DNA of 64,000 bases from Lachnospiraceae bacterium KH1T2 (GCA_900114405.1 FOSY01000007.1:53429-117428); one strand, 5' to 3'. Counted from the first letter of the stretch, positions 1 to 8,996 are shown. Program-made: numbers and translations. Notes: generated from the sequence alone by a model not told the origin.

Positions 1-1092
1 GCAGAATTTCATTCCTTCCGGAACTACAGCATTACACTTAGGGCATATCTTCTTCTGAACTCCCGCTGCCGCAGATGCAAGCGGTGTACCATTTGCATTT
101 CCGCTTACCATGCTGCCGACCATATTTCCAACAGTTGCGCCCATTGTAAGGCCCATTCCGGCATTCATAAACGCACCGCCGGCACCTTCATTTCCCGCGA
201 TTGTCTTTAATGTCTCAGCATATTCCTGCCTTGCCCAGCCATTATTTCCATCCTGATCTCTGATAGACATTCTCTCATAATCAGCCTGTGCATTCTGACC
301 TGATACATATCTGTCTGCTTCAGAAGATTCACGTCTGAGATTAAACTTAAGTCTCTCATCAGCAGCACTCTGTTCACGATTGAACATCATTTCCTGACGC
401 TTGATTCTAAGCTCACGAATTCTTGTCATACACGGATCATCTTCCGGAACTTCTATGCTTTCGATGTAAAAATTAACAAGCTCCATACCGTACTCATCAA
501 GCACACCATTGAGTATCGGAAGCATTTCATCTGCAAGAGCCTTCTTTTTATTGCAGACAACAAGAACCTCTTCTTTGCTTGATGTCAGGTAACTTGCAAG
601 TTCATCGGTGATATTCTGAACAAAAGCAGTTCTAAAATTCTTTACAATATCAGCCTCTACAGCATTAATATTAGCCGCAACAAATTTCAGGAAGAACTTC
701 TTGGAATCCTGTACCGCTGCAGAGTATGCACCACGTGCCTGCACATGAACCTCAATCCCCCAAGTAGGGTCTATAACACGTAATGCGGTACCTGTTCCCC
801 ATTTAAGCTCTAAATGATGAGCTTTATTAATATAATAAACTTTACAGTTATATGCACTTACTCCGCCTGAAACAATATTAGAAACAAACTTTGTCAGGAA
901 CGGATAATTTTGTGTTGTAAGTGTATACTTTCCCGGTCCAAATACCCACTCTATGACTCCATCCTTCATAAAGAGAGCTTCTTCATATTCAGAGACTATC
1001 AGCTGTGATCCGTTATTAAAGTCCTCATAAGGCACTTTGCTGCACAGTGTATTCCCCAGCGAATTATTTTTAATTACAGAAATAATAGGCAT
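1..1092 (-). CDS. SPFH-domain / zinc-ribbon protein (YdjI-like), 3' end outside window
   Basis: The gene enters from the left edge; only its first 364 codons are present. The first ~270 residues read as an SPFH/band-7-type domain (VIDPTWGIEVHVQARG lies in the core), followed by a charged helix rich in Arg/Glu, a Gly/Ala/Met-rich stretch (GAGGAFMNAGMGLTMGA) and the start of a zinc ribbon (CPKC, with a further Cys at the last codon before the edge). This order matches the family of Bacillus subtilis YdjI, which works with PspA-like proteins in membrane stress; that role here is inferred. The start at 1092 has an AAGGAGG site 8-14 bases upstream. Confidence 0.85.
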   Translation of the reverse strand, partial: MPIISVIKNNSLGNTLCSKVPYEDFNNGSQLIVSEYEEALFMKDGVIEWVFGPGKYTLTTQNYPFLTKFVSNIVSGGVSAYNCKVYYINKAHHLELKWGTGTALRVIDPTWGIEVHVQARGAYSAAVQDSKKFFLKFVAANINAVEADIVKNFRTAFVQNITDELASYLTSSKEEVLVVCNKKKALADEMLPILNGVLDEYGMELVNFYIESIEVPEDDPCMTRIRELRIKRQEMMFNREQSAADERLKFNLRRESSEADRYVSGQNAQADYERMSIRDQDGNNGWARQEYAETLKTIAGNEGAGGAFMNAGMGLTMGATVGNMVGSMVSGNANGTPLASAAAGVQKKICPKCNAVVPEGMKFC

Positions 1093-1185
1093 AAATATTC
1101 CTCCTTGAATAGCATCACTTTATTATACACTAAATCAGAACATTTTATTAAAAAATACATAAATTTATAATCAATTTATAAAAAA

Positions 1186-1222
1186 ATCCACATGCATAGC
1201 TTTTCCAACTACACATGCGGAT
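1186..1222 (-). terminator. Intrinsic terminator of the subtilase gene
   Basis: On the minus strand an imperfect stem (ATCCGCATG paired with CATGTGGAT) is followed directly by a run of seven T. It lies 31 bases past the stop of the subtilase gene and before the SPFH gene, so the two are separate transcription units. Confidence 0.75.
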
Positions 1223-1252
1223 CTTTTATACCATTTTAGTAAGATATGGATA

Positions 1253-4200
1253 TTATCTAAGCTCCAATACTGCACTTCCGGCATAATTATTCTTAAAATT
1301 AACTGTGACAGTATTTTCCTTGACCTCAAAGCTTTCAATATCATTCTTTGAAATCTTCTTGGTTACGTATTTCTTCACACTTGCCTCAGAAATATCCGAA
1401 GCGTTCTTTTTCCACTGTGCGAGCTCAACCTTGACCGTAACCTTCTTACCTGATTTATTTACCTTAGCACTCACAGCCTTGGCATAAGTCACTGCACCAT
1501 TGGCATTTACTGCATTTGCAGAAACTTCTCTCGCTGCGATATTTATATCAAGTCCACTAAGAGCACTCTTCTTAAGCACTGTTCCATCCTTGAACCTGAC
1601 TTTTGTAAGAGTGACCTTGCCGGCTTTTTTAGCATTCTTTACAGCTATAGACTTGATCTCCTTTACATTTCCGGCATCATCCTTAAATGTAAGGCAATCC
1701 TTAAGTGAGTTCTTAAGACTTCTGCCGTTAAATGTGAGCACAGACTGATTATACTCAACCTTATATGCTGTATCACCTATCTTTACTTCACCTGCTGAAA
1801 CTGTCCATCCTGCTGCAGATGCATTTGCAGAATTTCTTGAAACCTCTGACACAGCCTCGTTTCCGGATATTGCCTCATTCTCTGAAGGAGTCACATTGCC
1901 TGAAATTGTCTCATTTCCTGAAGGCGTTCCATTGCCTGAAGGTGTTTCGTTGCCTGAAGGTGTTTCGTTGCCTGAAGGTGTTTCGTTACCTGAAGGCGTA
2001 CCTCCCTCAGTAGTACCATCGGCAGCTGGTGCAAGCTTTTCTGCAAAGGCTGCAAAATCTACAAGCCCATAACCATAGGCATTGTCATATCCTTCATCGC
2101 CTTTATCCTGACTTGTCTCGATAAGTACGTCTCTGAACTCATCCACAGTCATATTTGCACTTACCTGCTTAGCTGCTGCAGCCATAGCCGCAACCACCGG
2201 TGACGCATAAGATGTTCCTGACTTAACAGAGCATCTATAACCTCTTGCACTGATTCCAAGGCTTACTACCTGCTGTCCCGGAGCTGCCACGTCGAGTTTA
2301 TCATTCTTTGTAGAATTTGCTCTGATAGTGCCAGTGCTGTCCACAGCGCCTACACTTATCACATCATCATAAGAAGCCGGATAAATATAATCATCACTTA
2401 CACTGCATGCTGTACCTGAGTTACCTGATGCAGCAAGGACTATTACGCCCTTTTCTTTAGCATACTTGATCGCATCCTGAAGTTCTTCTGTATCCACAAG
2501 ACTGATACTTGTCGTGATGACATCTGCTCCATAAGTATCAATTGCATCTCTGATTATCTGCGCAAATTTGATACTTGTATCTTCAGTAAATGCAGAACTG
2601 CATCTAAGAGGTATAAGGTCAGCCTTGCTCAAAAGTCCTGCGATACCGACATTATTATCACGAATCGCTCCAATGATGCCTGCAACCATAGTTCCATGAC
2701 CAAGCTCATCGACCAAAGCCTCACTGTTTGCACTCTGTGTGTCATTCATCGGGCAGTCATTCACATAGTCATACCCTGCAAGGATGTGGCTATAGTCAAG
2801 ATCAGCGGAATTACCGATAAGACCGCTGTCTATAACTGCGATCTTTACGCCTTCGCCTGTGAGGCCATGCTCTGCAAGTGCATTTGCACTAATATTTTTA
2901 TAATATTTGCTCTGCAGATTCCAGTAAGTATCATTAAGTGTAGTATCAAGAGCTTCTTTCTTATTTTCCTCTGCACTTTCCTCTATCTCGATCTCAAAGC
3001 CAAATATATCTGCAATTTCGTAAAGCTTATCTGCATTAGTCACAAACTCCCTTTCATAATCAGTAAGGGAAGTATAGTAGTTAATTGCTGCTAATACATT
3101 ATTTACATTTCCTGTTGTAGAAGTATTCTTAGCTGTGTAGCCTTCGATCTTTGTTATCGCATTGATCGCAGTCTGTGCCGAAGCCTTCGCAAGAGCCTGA
3201 GTAACACCTGACTTGATACCTGCTGAACTGAGTGTAGCGCCTGAAACTGCATCTACTTCAACTGACTGCTGGTTAACTATAGTATCATAAAGCACTGAAG
3301 CCTTCGCATAATTATCTGGCGTTTCACTCTGAGATGTACAAACCACCGATGAGATCATATTATTGGCAACAGTAACTTCAAATTTCATTACACCGCCGCG
3401 TCCTGTACCTTCACCGGTATAAGTTCCATTCGCCCATGTCACACCGCTGAGTGTTGACGATGCCTTAGACTCGGTATACGCTGCCTCGTAATAGTTTGTA
3501 CACATTACAAAAGCATCGTATGGATTAGTTGAGCTTGCCGCCTGTCCATGCCAGCTCCATGAAGGAGTTCCATACTGGCCGCTCGACTGACCTACAACTG
3601 TCACCTCAGTTTCATTCTCTCTGAAAATGACATCGTAAATCCAGTCTCCGGCTGTTGTTCCATAATTCTTCGCCCATAAAACATTATTATCCGCATCGCA
3701 CTTGACGATCACACCATCATTTGAGCCATAATTGTCCCAATCAAAGCCTTTTGAAAGAAGATCACCCTCAATCAACGTTGTATTTGACGTTCCATAAAGC
3801 ACATAACCGCCATCAGAAGTTGCCTTAACGCCTTCAAGCTGAGTTCCGTTATTGGCTGTAAGACTTCCTGAAAGTCCATCTACAGTACCGATATTCTGAG
3901 CATACTCTACTTCGCTCAAGTCAGCAGAATATCTTACAACTACAACATCAGTAGAGCCATAGCATTTCCACGCTTCATCAGTAGTCGCATCATTAGTTGT
4001 AACGCCTGTTACTACAAAACTTCCGTCTTTAAGCGTATCAATACCCAGATACTCTGACTTACTGCGCAGGATACTTTCTGTGGCAGCCGGTGTAGCTGTT
4101 CCGGCAGTTTTGTGTGCCATAAGCTCACCATTTTCACCATTCCACTTAGAAATAACTGCATTTTGGTTATACTTTGAAACGTTAGCAACACCAACTGTAA

Positions 4201-5119
4201 CAAAGTTTCCCTCTGCATCCTCTGTTACGCCACTAAACTTCTGTGAAATTGATGAATACTTAGGATCAGCAGCACCATCCTCGGTTGCACCGATACTTTC
4301 CAATGAAGTGAACTGCATATTTATATCTTTATCAAACTTCATCAATACGCCGTTAAAGCCCTTACTTGATGCACGCTTAGCATTTACTGACTCAATTTTT
4401 CCATCTACTCCCTGCCATGCCTGAGTCACTTTAGTAAAGCTGTTTTCACTGCTCGTCCTCTCAAGAATATATCCGTCACTACCTGCTGCATAACCTACTG
4501 CAGCAAAGCCTCCGTCCTTAGTAGCAACTACATCTCTGAATTCATAACCGCCCTGAATAGCATACTCCGTGTAATCGCTTGGATCATCCGGATTTATAAC
4601 TACGATTTCCATCGCTACAGTAGTGCTCTCCGGGTCTCTTGCACGTCCTACAGCAACGATTCTTCCGTCTTCCAAAACATCTACTGCAAGGAAGTATGAT
4701 ACTCCCACTCTCGAAGCTGTCCAAACCCAGTCTACATCATGCTTTTCGTCATATCTCACGATCAACGCTTCGTTATATGAATGTCTGGATTTTCCATAAC
4801 TGTCATTTGCGCTGAAAGTCCATTCCGGATCGCTGCTTTCACCAAATGTATAACCTACTGCAACAAATGCGGACTCCTCTTCGCCATTCTTTGTCTTTAG
4901 ATAAGCTGCACCCTCAAACTTATCCTCATACAATCCGCCATAGCTCTTGGCTGACTTAAAATTCAGCTCATTCGAAAACTTCGAAACTGTCGCCGATGAC
5001 ACAGCATCTGTGCCCTTGACCTCTTCTGCACTTACGTAAATTCCATTAGTCATTAGATTTCCAAAAACCATGCTGACTGAAAGGAATGCACAAAGGGTCT
5101 TCTTAAAACTTTTTTTCAT
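1253..5119 (-). CDS. Secreted subtilisin-like serine protease (S8) with embedded FMN-binding domain
   Basis: 1288 residues. A signal peptide covers about residues 1-32. Residues ~50-540 are repetitive beta-rich sequence (recurring DGG-FAAVGYA / GGYVLYG type units), probably a propeller. Residues ~560-655 match an FMN_bind domain: GTYTGEGTGRGG and the flavinylation-type motif DAVSGATLSS at ~624, where ApbE would attach FMN to the Thr. The S8 catalytic domain follows with Asp in AVIDSGL (~761), His in GHGTMVAG (~807), the oxyanion Asn in AASGNSG (~897) and Ser in SGTSYASP (~969), all intact. Residues ~1038-1085 are a PSGNET repeat linker, then a Lys-rich C-terminal domain with no sortase motif. 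RBS is GAGAGG. Protease activity is well supported; flavinylation is inferred from the motif. Confidence 0.9.
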   Translation of the reverse strand: MKKSFKKTLCAFLSVSMVFGNLMTNGIYVSAEEVKGTDAVSSATVSKFSNELNFKSAKSYGGLYEDKFEGAAYLKTKNGEEESAFVAVGYTFGESSDPEWTFSANDSYGKSRHSYNEALIVRYDEKHDVDWVWTASRVGVSYFLAVDVLEDGRIVAVGRARDPESTTVAMEIVVINPDDPSDYTEYAIQGGYEFRDVVATKDGGFAAVGYAAGSDGYILERTSSENSFTKVTQAWQGVDGKIESVNAKRASSKGFNGVLMKFDKDINMQFTSLESIGATEDGAADPKYSSISQKFSGVTEDAEGNFVTVGVANVSKYNQNAVISKWNGENGELMAHKTAGTATPAATESILRSKSEYLGIDTLKDGSFVVTGVTTNDATTDEAWKCYGSTDVVVVRYSADLSEVEYAQNIGTVDGLSGSLTANNGTQLEGVKATSDGGYVLYGTSNTTLIEGDLLSKGFDWDNYGSNDGVIVKCDADNNVLWAKNYGTTAGDWIYDVIFRENETEVTVVGQSSGQYGTPSWSWHGQAASSTNPYDAFVMCTNYYEAAYTESKASSTLSGVTWANGTYTGEGTGRGGVMKFEVTVANNMISSVVCTSQSETPDNYAKASVLYDTIVNQQSVEVDAVSGATLSSAGIKSGVTQALAKASAQTAINAITKIEGYTAKNTSTTGNVNNVLAAINYYTSLTDYEREFVTNADKLYEIADIFGFEIEIEESAEENKKEALDTTLNDTYWNLQSKYYKNISANALAEHGLTGEGVKIAVIDSGLIGNSADLDYSHILAGYDYVNDCPMNDTQSANSEALVDELGHGTMVAGIIGAIRDNNVGIAGLLSKADLIPLRCSSAFTEDTSIKFAQIIRDAIDTYGADVITTSISLVDTEELQDAIKYAKEKGVIVLAASGNSGTACSVSDDYIYPASYDDVISVGAVDSTGTIRANSTKNDKLDVAAPGQQVVSLGISARGYRCSVKSGTSYASPVVAAMAAAAKQVSANMTVDEFRDVLIETSQDKGDEGYDNAYGYGLVDFAAFAEKLAPAADGTTEGGTPSGNETPSGNETPSGNETPSGNGTPSGNETISGNVTPSENEAISGNEAVSEVSRNSANASAAGWTVSAGEVKIGDTAYKVEYNQSVLTFNGRSLKNSLKDCLTFKDDAGNVKEIKSIAVKNAKKAGKVTLTKVRFKDGTVLKKSALSGLDINIAAREVSANAVNANGAVTYAKAVSAKVNKSGKKVTVKVELAQWKKNASDISEASVKKYVTKKISKNDIESFEVKENTVTVNFKNNYAGSAVLELR
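1885..2005 (-). repeat. 18-bp in-frame repeat coding the PSGNET linker
   Basis: About seven copies of an 18-bp unit code for PSGNET-like hexapeptides between the protease domain and the C-terminal domain. The central copies are nearly identical at DNA level and the outer ones have diverged (ISGNVT, PSENEA). Such a repeat can lengthen or shorten the linker without breaking the frame. Confidence 0.85.
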
Positions 5120-5356
5120 GATACTTTTCCTCTCTGTGTATCCACATTTGTTATCAATTGCTATCTACTTATAACGGTATTCCTTTTAATTCACTACATT
5201 TAATCGTGAAGAATTCACTCGTCCAAGTTAGCAATCAGCAACATGATTTTTTCATGGATTTAATGAAAATGCAATTCATTTTTTTGTACACAAAATACCA
5301 GATAAAAATAAAAATTGTATGAAAAGCCTTAAAATACGCTAAAATCCCACAAAAAT

Positions 5357-5397
5357 AAGCTTGCTGTATTGATAATTTTTCTCAATACAGCAAGCTT
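5357..5397. terminator. Bidirectional intrinsic terminator
   Basis: A 16-bp perfect stem (AAGCTTGCTGTATTGA with its complement) with a 9-base loop, flanked by T-rich sequence on both strands. It closes the 5442-5699 remnant. The rest of 5120-5441 holds only the AT-rich 5' region of the protease gene; I see no gene in it. Confidence 0.8.
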
Positions 5398-5441
5398 TAT
5401 TTTTATATTTCACTGTTAATATTTACGATTTATGCTTAGAT

Positions 5442-5699
5442 TTATATATCTCCCCATAAATCTACAAATTCCTTGAATCTAGGTAATTTTATCATCAAAT
5501 ATCCTCTTTTTTCACCATCAATTATATGTTTATTCATAAGCCTTGCTCTTAACACAGAATATGAATTGCTATTATTCATATAGTTTTTGACTTCTTCCGC
5601 TTTTCCATCTTTAGTCCTGCATATACAACGGATAAAGTCCTTTTTCTTTTTTCCTAAAGTATAAAGAACCAAGTACCTGATATGCATATGCATACTCAT
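5442..5699 (-). pseudogene. C-terminal remnant of an AAA-type ATPase
   Basis: 85 codons. The end of the frame (VLRARLMNKHIIDGEKRGYL, then PRFKEFVDLW) resembles the winged-helix tail of bacterial/archaeal AAA ATPases of the kind with an LIKKGII-x-RGYLAF-x-PxFxEF ending. The ATPase core is missing: no Walker motifs occur upstream, which is instead phage-like sequence. No convincing RBS at 5699. I read it as the surviving 3' end of a deleted gene; a real small protein is less likely. Confidence 0.45.
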
Positions 5700-5706
5700 T
5701 TGTCAA

Positions 5707-5913
5707 TCAGCGATTTCCCTCAGACACTACTCTGTGTGTAATGCTGTTTTTTAAGTTTCCAGTATCTACTCTACGAGTATTATTTTCTAACTCCTCTACC
5801 GCTTCACCCTGCAAATGGATGCCGATTCCTTCAAGTGCCGCATTGATCGATGCCTGCGTCGACCTCTTAACCTGATCAACATTATCCGTCAGTTTGAAAC
5901 TTACTGTCTGCAT
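5707..5913 (-). pseudogene. Fragment of an HK97 gp10-like phage protein
   Basis: Reading from ATG 5913 (preceded by AAAGGGGG), 68 codons. The segment ending RRVDTGNLKNSITHRV is typical of the N-terminal part of HK97-gp10/tail-completion proteins, which are normally ~120-140 residues. The frame stops shortly after this motif. An upstream in-frame ATG at 6000 would run the frame through a terminator-like hairpin at 5941-5970, so it is less likely as the start. Probably debris of a tailed prophage. Confidence 0.5.
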
Positions 5914-5940
5914 GGAATTCCCCCTTTCATAAAATAAAAT

Positions 5941-5970
5941 GTGGCAAGACCTCTGCAAAGGCCTTGCCAC
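5941..5970 (-). terminator. Terminator-like hairpin upstream of the gp10 fragment
   Basis: GTGGCAAG pairs with CTTGCCAC and, on the minus strand, is followed by ATTTTATTTT. It would end transcripts arriving from higher coordinates before the phage fragment. Confidence 0.6.
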
Positions 5971-6072
5971 AAGCATGCTATAATGCACTAACTCTTCCAA
6001 AGAAACACTAACATAAAAATAGAATTATAGCAAAGTATGAACTTTTTATTGTCTATTAAGAGATAAGTGTGG

Positions 6073-6218
6073 GTAACAGTTCACACGTAAACGGAGCACT
6101 ACGCTGCGGAGTTTACGACCAAGAAAGATGAAAAGCCATTGGATTTTGCTCATCGCCGGAGGCGATTTAATTGGCAAAATCCGTTACGTGAGCGAGCTAG
6201 AAGCGAGTGAACAGTAAC
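6073..6218. repeat. Nested palindromic element (structured RNA or miniature element)
   Basis: The ends, GTAACAGTTCAC at 6073-6084 and GTGAACAGTAAC at 6207-6218, are complementary at 10 of 12 positions. Between them lie two more stems: CGTAAAC...GTTTACG near 6086-6117 and GGATTTTGC...GCAAAATCC near 6141-6183, which encloses ATCGCC-GGA-GGCGAT. Three nested or consecutive stems over ~146 bp fit a small non-autonomous element or a structured RNA. It sits just upstream of the promoter of the small peptide at 6280. Confidence 0.55.
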
Positions 6219-6224
6219 AAGTGT

Positions 6225-6232
6225 GGTAGAAT
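6225..6232 (+). promoter_or_regulatory. Extended -10 promoter for the small peptide at 6280
   Basis: TGG followed by TAGAAT (6227-6232) is an extended -10 box. No good -35 is visible. Transcription would start about 40 bases before the peptide's start codon. Confidence 0.45.
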
Positions 6233-6279
6233 ACCCGAGGTGGTAGCGGCTCCCTTGAAATAATAGGGAAAGGAACGTG

Positions 6280-6375
6280 ATGCCTATGAATATTCAGGAC
6301 ATTGTAGCTTTGGCTATGCTTGCCTTGAAATTTATAAGGCTCATTCTCGAAATAATAAAAATTAAGAGAAAATAA
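6280..6375 (+). CDS. 31-residue hydrophobic peptide, holin-like type I toxin candidate
   Basis: MPMNIQDIVALAMLALKFI followed by a short basic tail (KIKRK): one membrane helix with positive C-terminus, the layout of Fst/TxpA/BsrG-type type I toxins and of peptides annotated as holin-like toxins in Firmicutes. AAAGGAAC lies 6-11 bases before the ATG. A strong bidirectional terminator directly overlaps the stop, as in type I loci where toxin mRNA and antisense RNA overlap. No antitoxin RNA is proven here. Other reading: a conserved membrane peptide of other function. Confidence 0.65.
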   Translation: MPMNIQDIVALAMLALKFIRLILEIIKIKRK

Positions 6376-6412
6376 AAACCGCTCCGACCCTGGAAAGTTC
6401 GAGCGGTTTTTA
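6375..6412. terminator. Bidirectional terminator of the small peptide gene
   Basis: AAAACCGCTC pairs with GAGCGGTTTT and is flanked by A- and T-runs, so it can work on both strands. It begins at the last base of the peptide's stop codon. Confidence 0.85.
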
Positions 6413-6557
6413 ATCGTCTAACTCAAGGGGTATCGCTACCATCCTTGATAATAATATCACACTGATTTTCTTGTGAAAATGGAATATAAGTGGACTTTTA
6501 GTGGAATATTAGTGGAAAATAACTGCCGGCGCAAGTTTTATTTTTGTCTCCGTTATT

Positions 6558-6692
6558 ATGATGTCAGGGTCAAAAGGTCAAAATCCGATTGTGCTTGCAC
6601 AAAGAGGATTGAAACCTTGGGACCCGCAAAACACGAGCAAGTATCGTTATTACGCGGAATGTGAGTGTTTTAGGATTGCGGGAATTGCGTAG
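6558..6692 (+). CDS. Possible 44-residue protein, unrecognised
   Basis: The frame reads MMSGSKGQNPIVLAQRGLKP and continues to CECFRIAGIA. Its residue usage looks protein-like and unlike random translation, but there is no clear ribosome binding site. It may be the tail of a lost gene. Apart from this, 6413-6808 holds only a hairpin near 6719-6747 (TAAGGG / CCCTTA) downstream of the AlbA_2 gene. Confidence 0.25.
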   Translation: MMSGSKGQNPIVLAQRGLKPWDPQNTSKYRYYAECECFRIAGIA

Positions 6693-6808
6693 CAATGAAG
6701 CAATCCATGACATCAGTAAGGGGCAAAATTTACTTTTGGCCCTTACATCTTATTATTACTCATCTCCATAATTTGCAGCACACTGCTGCAAATTTATCTT
6801 TGCGTCTG

Positions 6809-8272
6809 TCACTTAAGAACAATCCATCTTCCACTTTTTGTCGAACCTTCTCGCGCAATAACACCATCCTTTTTAAGCCTAGACATGGCTTTTCTAATTC
6901 CTCCTTCAGACATTCCTATCTTAATAGATAACTCCTTTTGAGTAATACTGCCATTTTCTGATACAATTTTAATTATCTGCTTTTCAGTAATGTTCAAACT
7001 ACTGTTGCTACTGCTATTTTCCGCCACTTTCCTGTTACTTTCTCCGCTACTTTCTCCGCTACTTTCTCCGCTACTTTCTCCGCTACTTTTGAAAATTATG
7101 CCGTAATTCAGATTCCAAAAAGTAACGTTAAAGTCTGATTCATCCGAAAAGAAAGTCGGCAAGCGATCCTCTGTCATATTTTCAGAGTTTTTATAATCAT
7201 TCATTATTTCCTTAATTCCACTACCTGACCTCTCCATGAGATGCAATCTGTGAAAAATATCTGCCAAATATGGATTTCTCCTCCTTGATGCTATATGATA
7301 CAAATCTCTTTTTTGAATAGGAAGACCTTCAACCATTCCACCAGGAGATGTAATCTCTATCCTGTTATCAAAAATATCTACATGTACTTCGCTTCCGATT
7401 TCCATATAATCACGATGTACAAAAGCATTTACCAATGCCTCATGGATTGGTCTCTCAATATAATCATGTAAATCGATACGTGAATTTGGAAGTTTTTTCC
7501 ATTTTAAATTATTATGTTTCTTGACAAAAGCCTCCGCTGCCTCAAGAAGTAACAATACATTTCCTTGATACTCAGCATTATCCATTGCATCATATGATCC
7601 TCCCGACATGTCATTTCCCGCCCATCTAGTACAAAAAAGGCGAGAATACCTTATGGGACAATCATCCGACAAAAGAAGACCAGCATTTGTTATCTTGCCG
7701 TCACCATTACATATCTCCCACGACTGAAACATATCATCCTCAAAACTTTTTCCTGACTTTGCATGATACAAAGACTTCAATCTAGAAAAGCTAAAATCCT
7801 TCATTTGAAATTCCGAAAATAGTGAATCCCAAGATTTATTGCTACCTTTAAGTGCAAGTCTTCTGATAGTTACAGCATCTGCTTTTACGCTTGAATTTCC
7901 CACACGTGTAAACGCAAGCATCTCGCCCTTATATTTATAAAAATATGGTGTCTCTGAACCCGGATGAACATATAGGATAGTTAATACCTTTTCAACATCA
8001 CCATCCTTCACTTTTTCAAAAGAAAGCTGAATTTCCGGACTTGGATCAATACGATTTCTAATAAAATCACTGATTTTATCAGCTACATATTTTGGATCAT
8101 CCAAACCTACAACTGTATCATCATCTGCTACTCCATAAATCAATGACCCTCCATCCGTATTGGCAAAAGCCACAACGCTTTTAAGCCAACTGAGCGGTTC
8201 TCTTTCCTCAAGCTTTTCCTTTTTATCGTATTCTGTTGATTCACCCAGATATTTTTTTATATCAAACTTCAT
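6809..8272 (-). CDS. AlbA_2-domain ATP-binding protein with C-terminal winged helix
   Basis: 487 residues. N-terminal AlbA_2 (Schlafen AlbA-like) domain: LSWLKSVVAFANTDGGSLIYGV, about residues 28-50, with the typical nucleic-acid/nucleotide binding core. A middle region with ERPIHEALVNAFVHRDY (~residues 280-295) is the HATPase-like C-terminal half of this family, followed by MERSGSGIKEI. Residues ~395-412 are a four-fold SGES repeat. The end (ITQKELSIKIGMSEGGIRKA) is a winged helix. The start overlaps the upstream membrane-protein gene by 11 bases, so the two are probably co-translated. Family members are annotated as transcriptional regulators; some sit in defence loci. Function here is not established. 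Confidence 0.85.
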   Translation of the reverse strand: MKFDIKKYLGESTEYDKKEKLEEREPLSWLKSVVAFANTDGGSLIYGVADDDTVVGLDDPKYVADKISDFIRNRIDPSPEIQLSFEKVKDGDVEKVLTILYVHPGSETPYFYKYKGEMLAFTRVGNSSVKADAVTIRRLALKGSNKSWDSLFSEFQMKDFSFSRLKSLYHAKSGKSFEDDMFQSWEICNGDGKITNAGLLLSDDCPIRYSRLFCTRWAGNDMSGGSYDAMDNAEYQGNVLLLLEAAEAFVKKHNNLKWKKLPNSRIDLHDYIERPIHEALVNAFVHRDYMEIGSEVHVDIFDNRIEITSPGGMVEGLPIQKRDLYHIASRRRNPYLADIFHRLHLMERSGSGIKEIMNDYKNSENMTEDRLPTFFSDESDFNVTFWNLNYGIIFKSSGESSGESSGESSGESNRKVAENSSSNSSLNITEKQIIKIVSENGSITQKELSIKIGMSEGGIRKAMSRLKKDGVIAREGSTKSGRWIVLK

Positions 8273-8996
8273 GTTCTACGTCCTCTTTTATATTATTAGC
8301 CACTTTTATGGCTTCAATTTCCTCTTCTGATACTTCTATTACAATCGCGTCCCCATTCTTTTTCCTGTCATGGACAAAACTCAAGATTGCTGTTCCTGCC
8401 ATTGCAATCGCTATAACGATAAGTCCCACTTTATCATAAATTTTATATACTTCTTCAGACGCTGCAACTTTTACATATTTGGCCCAGATTTCACCCAAGA
8501 TTATAAAAAGATTGATACCTACAGTAGCTGCATACATTACGGATACAATGCCACTGGCAAATATGTTTCTTTTAACAGCTCCCTTAGTAGCATTGTAAGA
8601 ATGATTTGCAGACAGTATAGCACTAACTGATATCAGATAAATGATCGTAACTGCTAAAGCCTTCTGCCACGATGCACATTTTATACCACTGCTAGCGACC
8701 ACCATTGCAAGTTCTACAAAAATCATTGATGTCAGTAAAATCACTGGACCACTCGTCTGCGGGATATTTACAAGAACACCTATTAAGATTTCTATTAGAA
8801 GAATGAGCATAATAAAGCTAAGTCTACCTTCACCCGGAACAATATTTCTCAATGCTGGAAATGACCATGACAGAAAAATAGCTCCTATAAACCCTGATGC
8901 ATAAGGAAGCCAATTAAATACTGTCTTCATCAAAAAATAAACGATAGCTGCAGTAACCATTAATAATATAGAAATAATATCAACCACCTTATGCAC
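8262..8996 (-). CDS. Polytopic membrane protein, partner of the AlbA_2 gene
   Basis: 244 residues with seven or so hydrophobic segments (for example VVDIISILLMVTAAIVYFLM at the N-terminus and LIVIAIAMAGTAILSFV near residue 205) and a charged, acidic cytoplasmic tail (VSEEEIEAIKVANNIKEDVE). I do not recognise a family. It starts with GTG at 8996 behind AGAGGAGA. It overlaps the AlbA_2 gene by 11 bases, so the two form a tight two-gene unit: one membrane-embedded, one nucleic-acid-binding/ATPase-like. Confidence 0.75.
   Translation of the reverse strand: MHKVVDIISILLMVTAAIVYFLMKTVFNWLPYASGFIGAIFLSWSFPALRNIVPGEGRLSFIMLILLIEILIGVLVNIPQTSGPVILLTSMIFVELAMVVASSGIKCASWQKALAVTIIYLISVSAILSANHSYNATKGAVKRNIFASGIVSVMYAATVGINLFIILGEIWAKYVKVAASEEVYKIYDKVGLIVIAIAMAGTAILSFVHDRKKNGDAIVIEVSEEEIEAIKVANNIKEDVEHEV

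Noticed and set aside
6607..6615. GATTGAAAC, which resembles the end of type I/III CRISPR repeats
   Set aside because: Single copy, no spaced partner and no cas genes near it.
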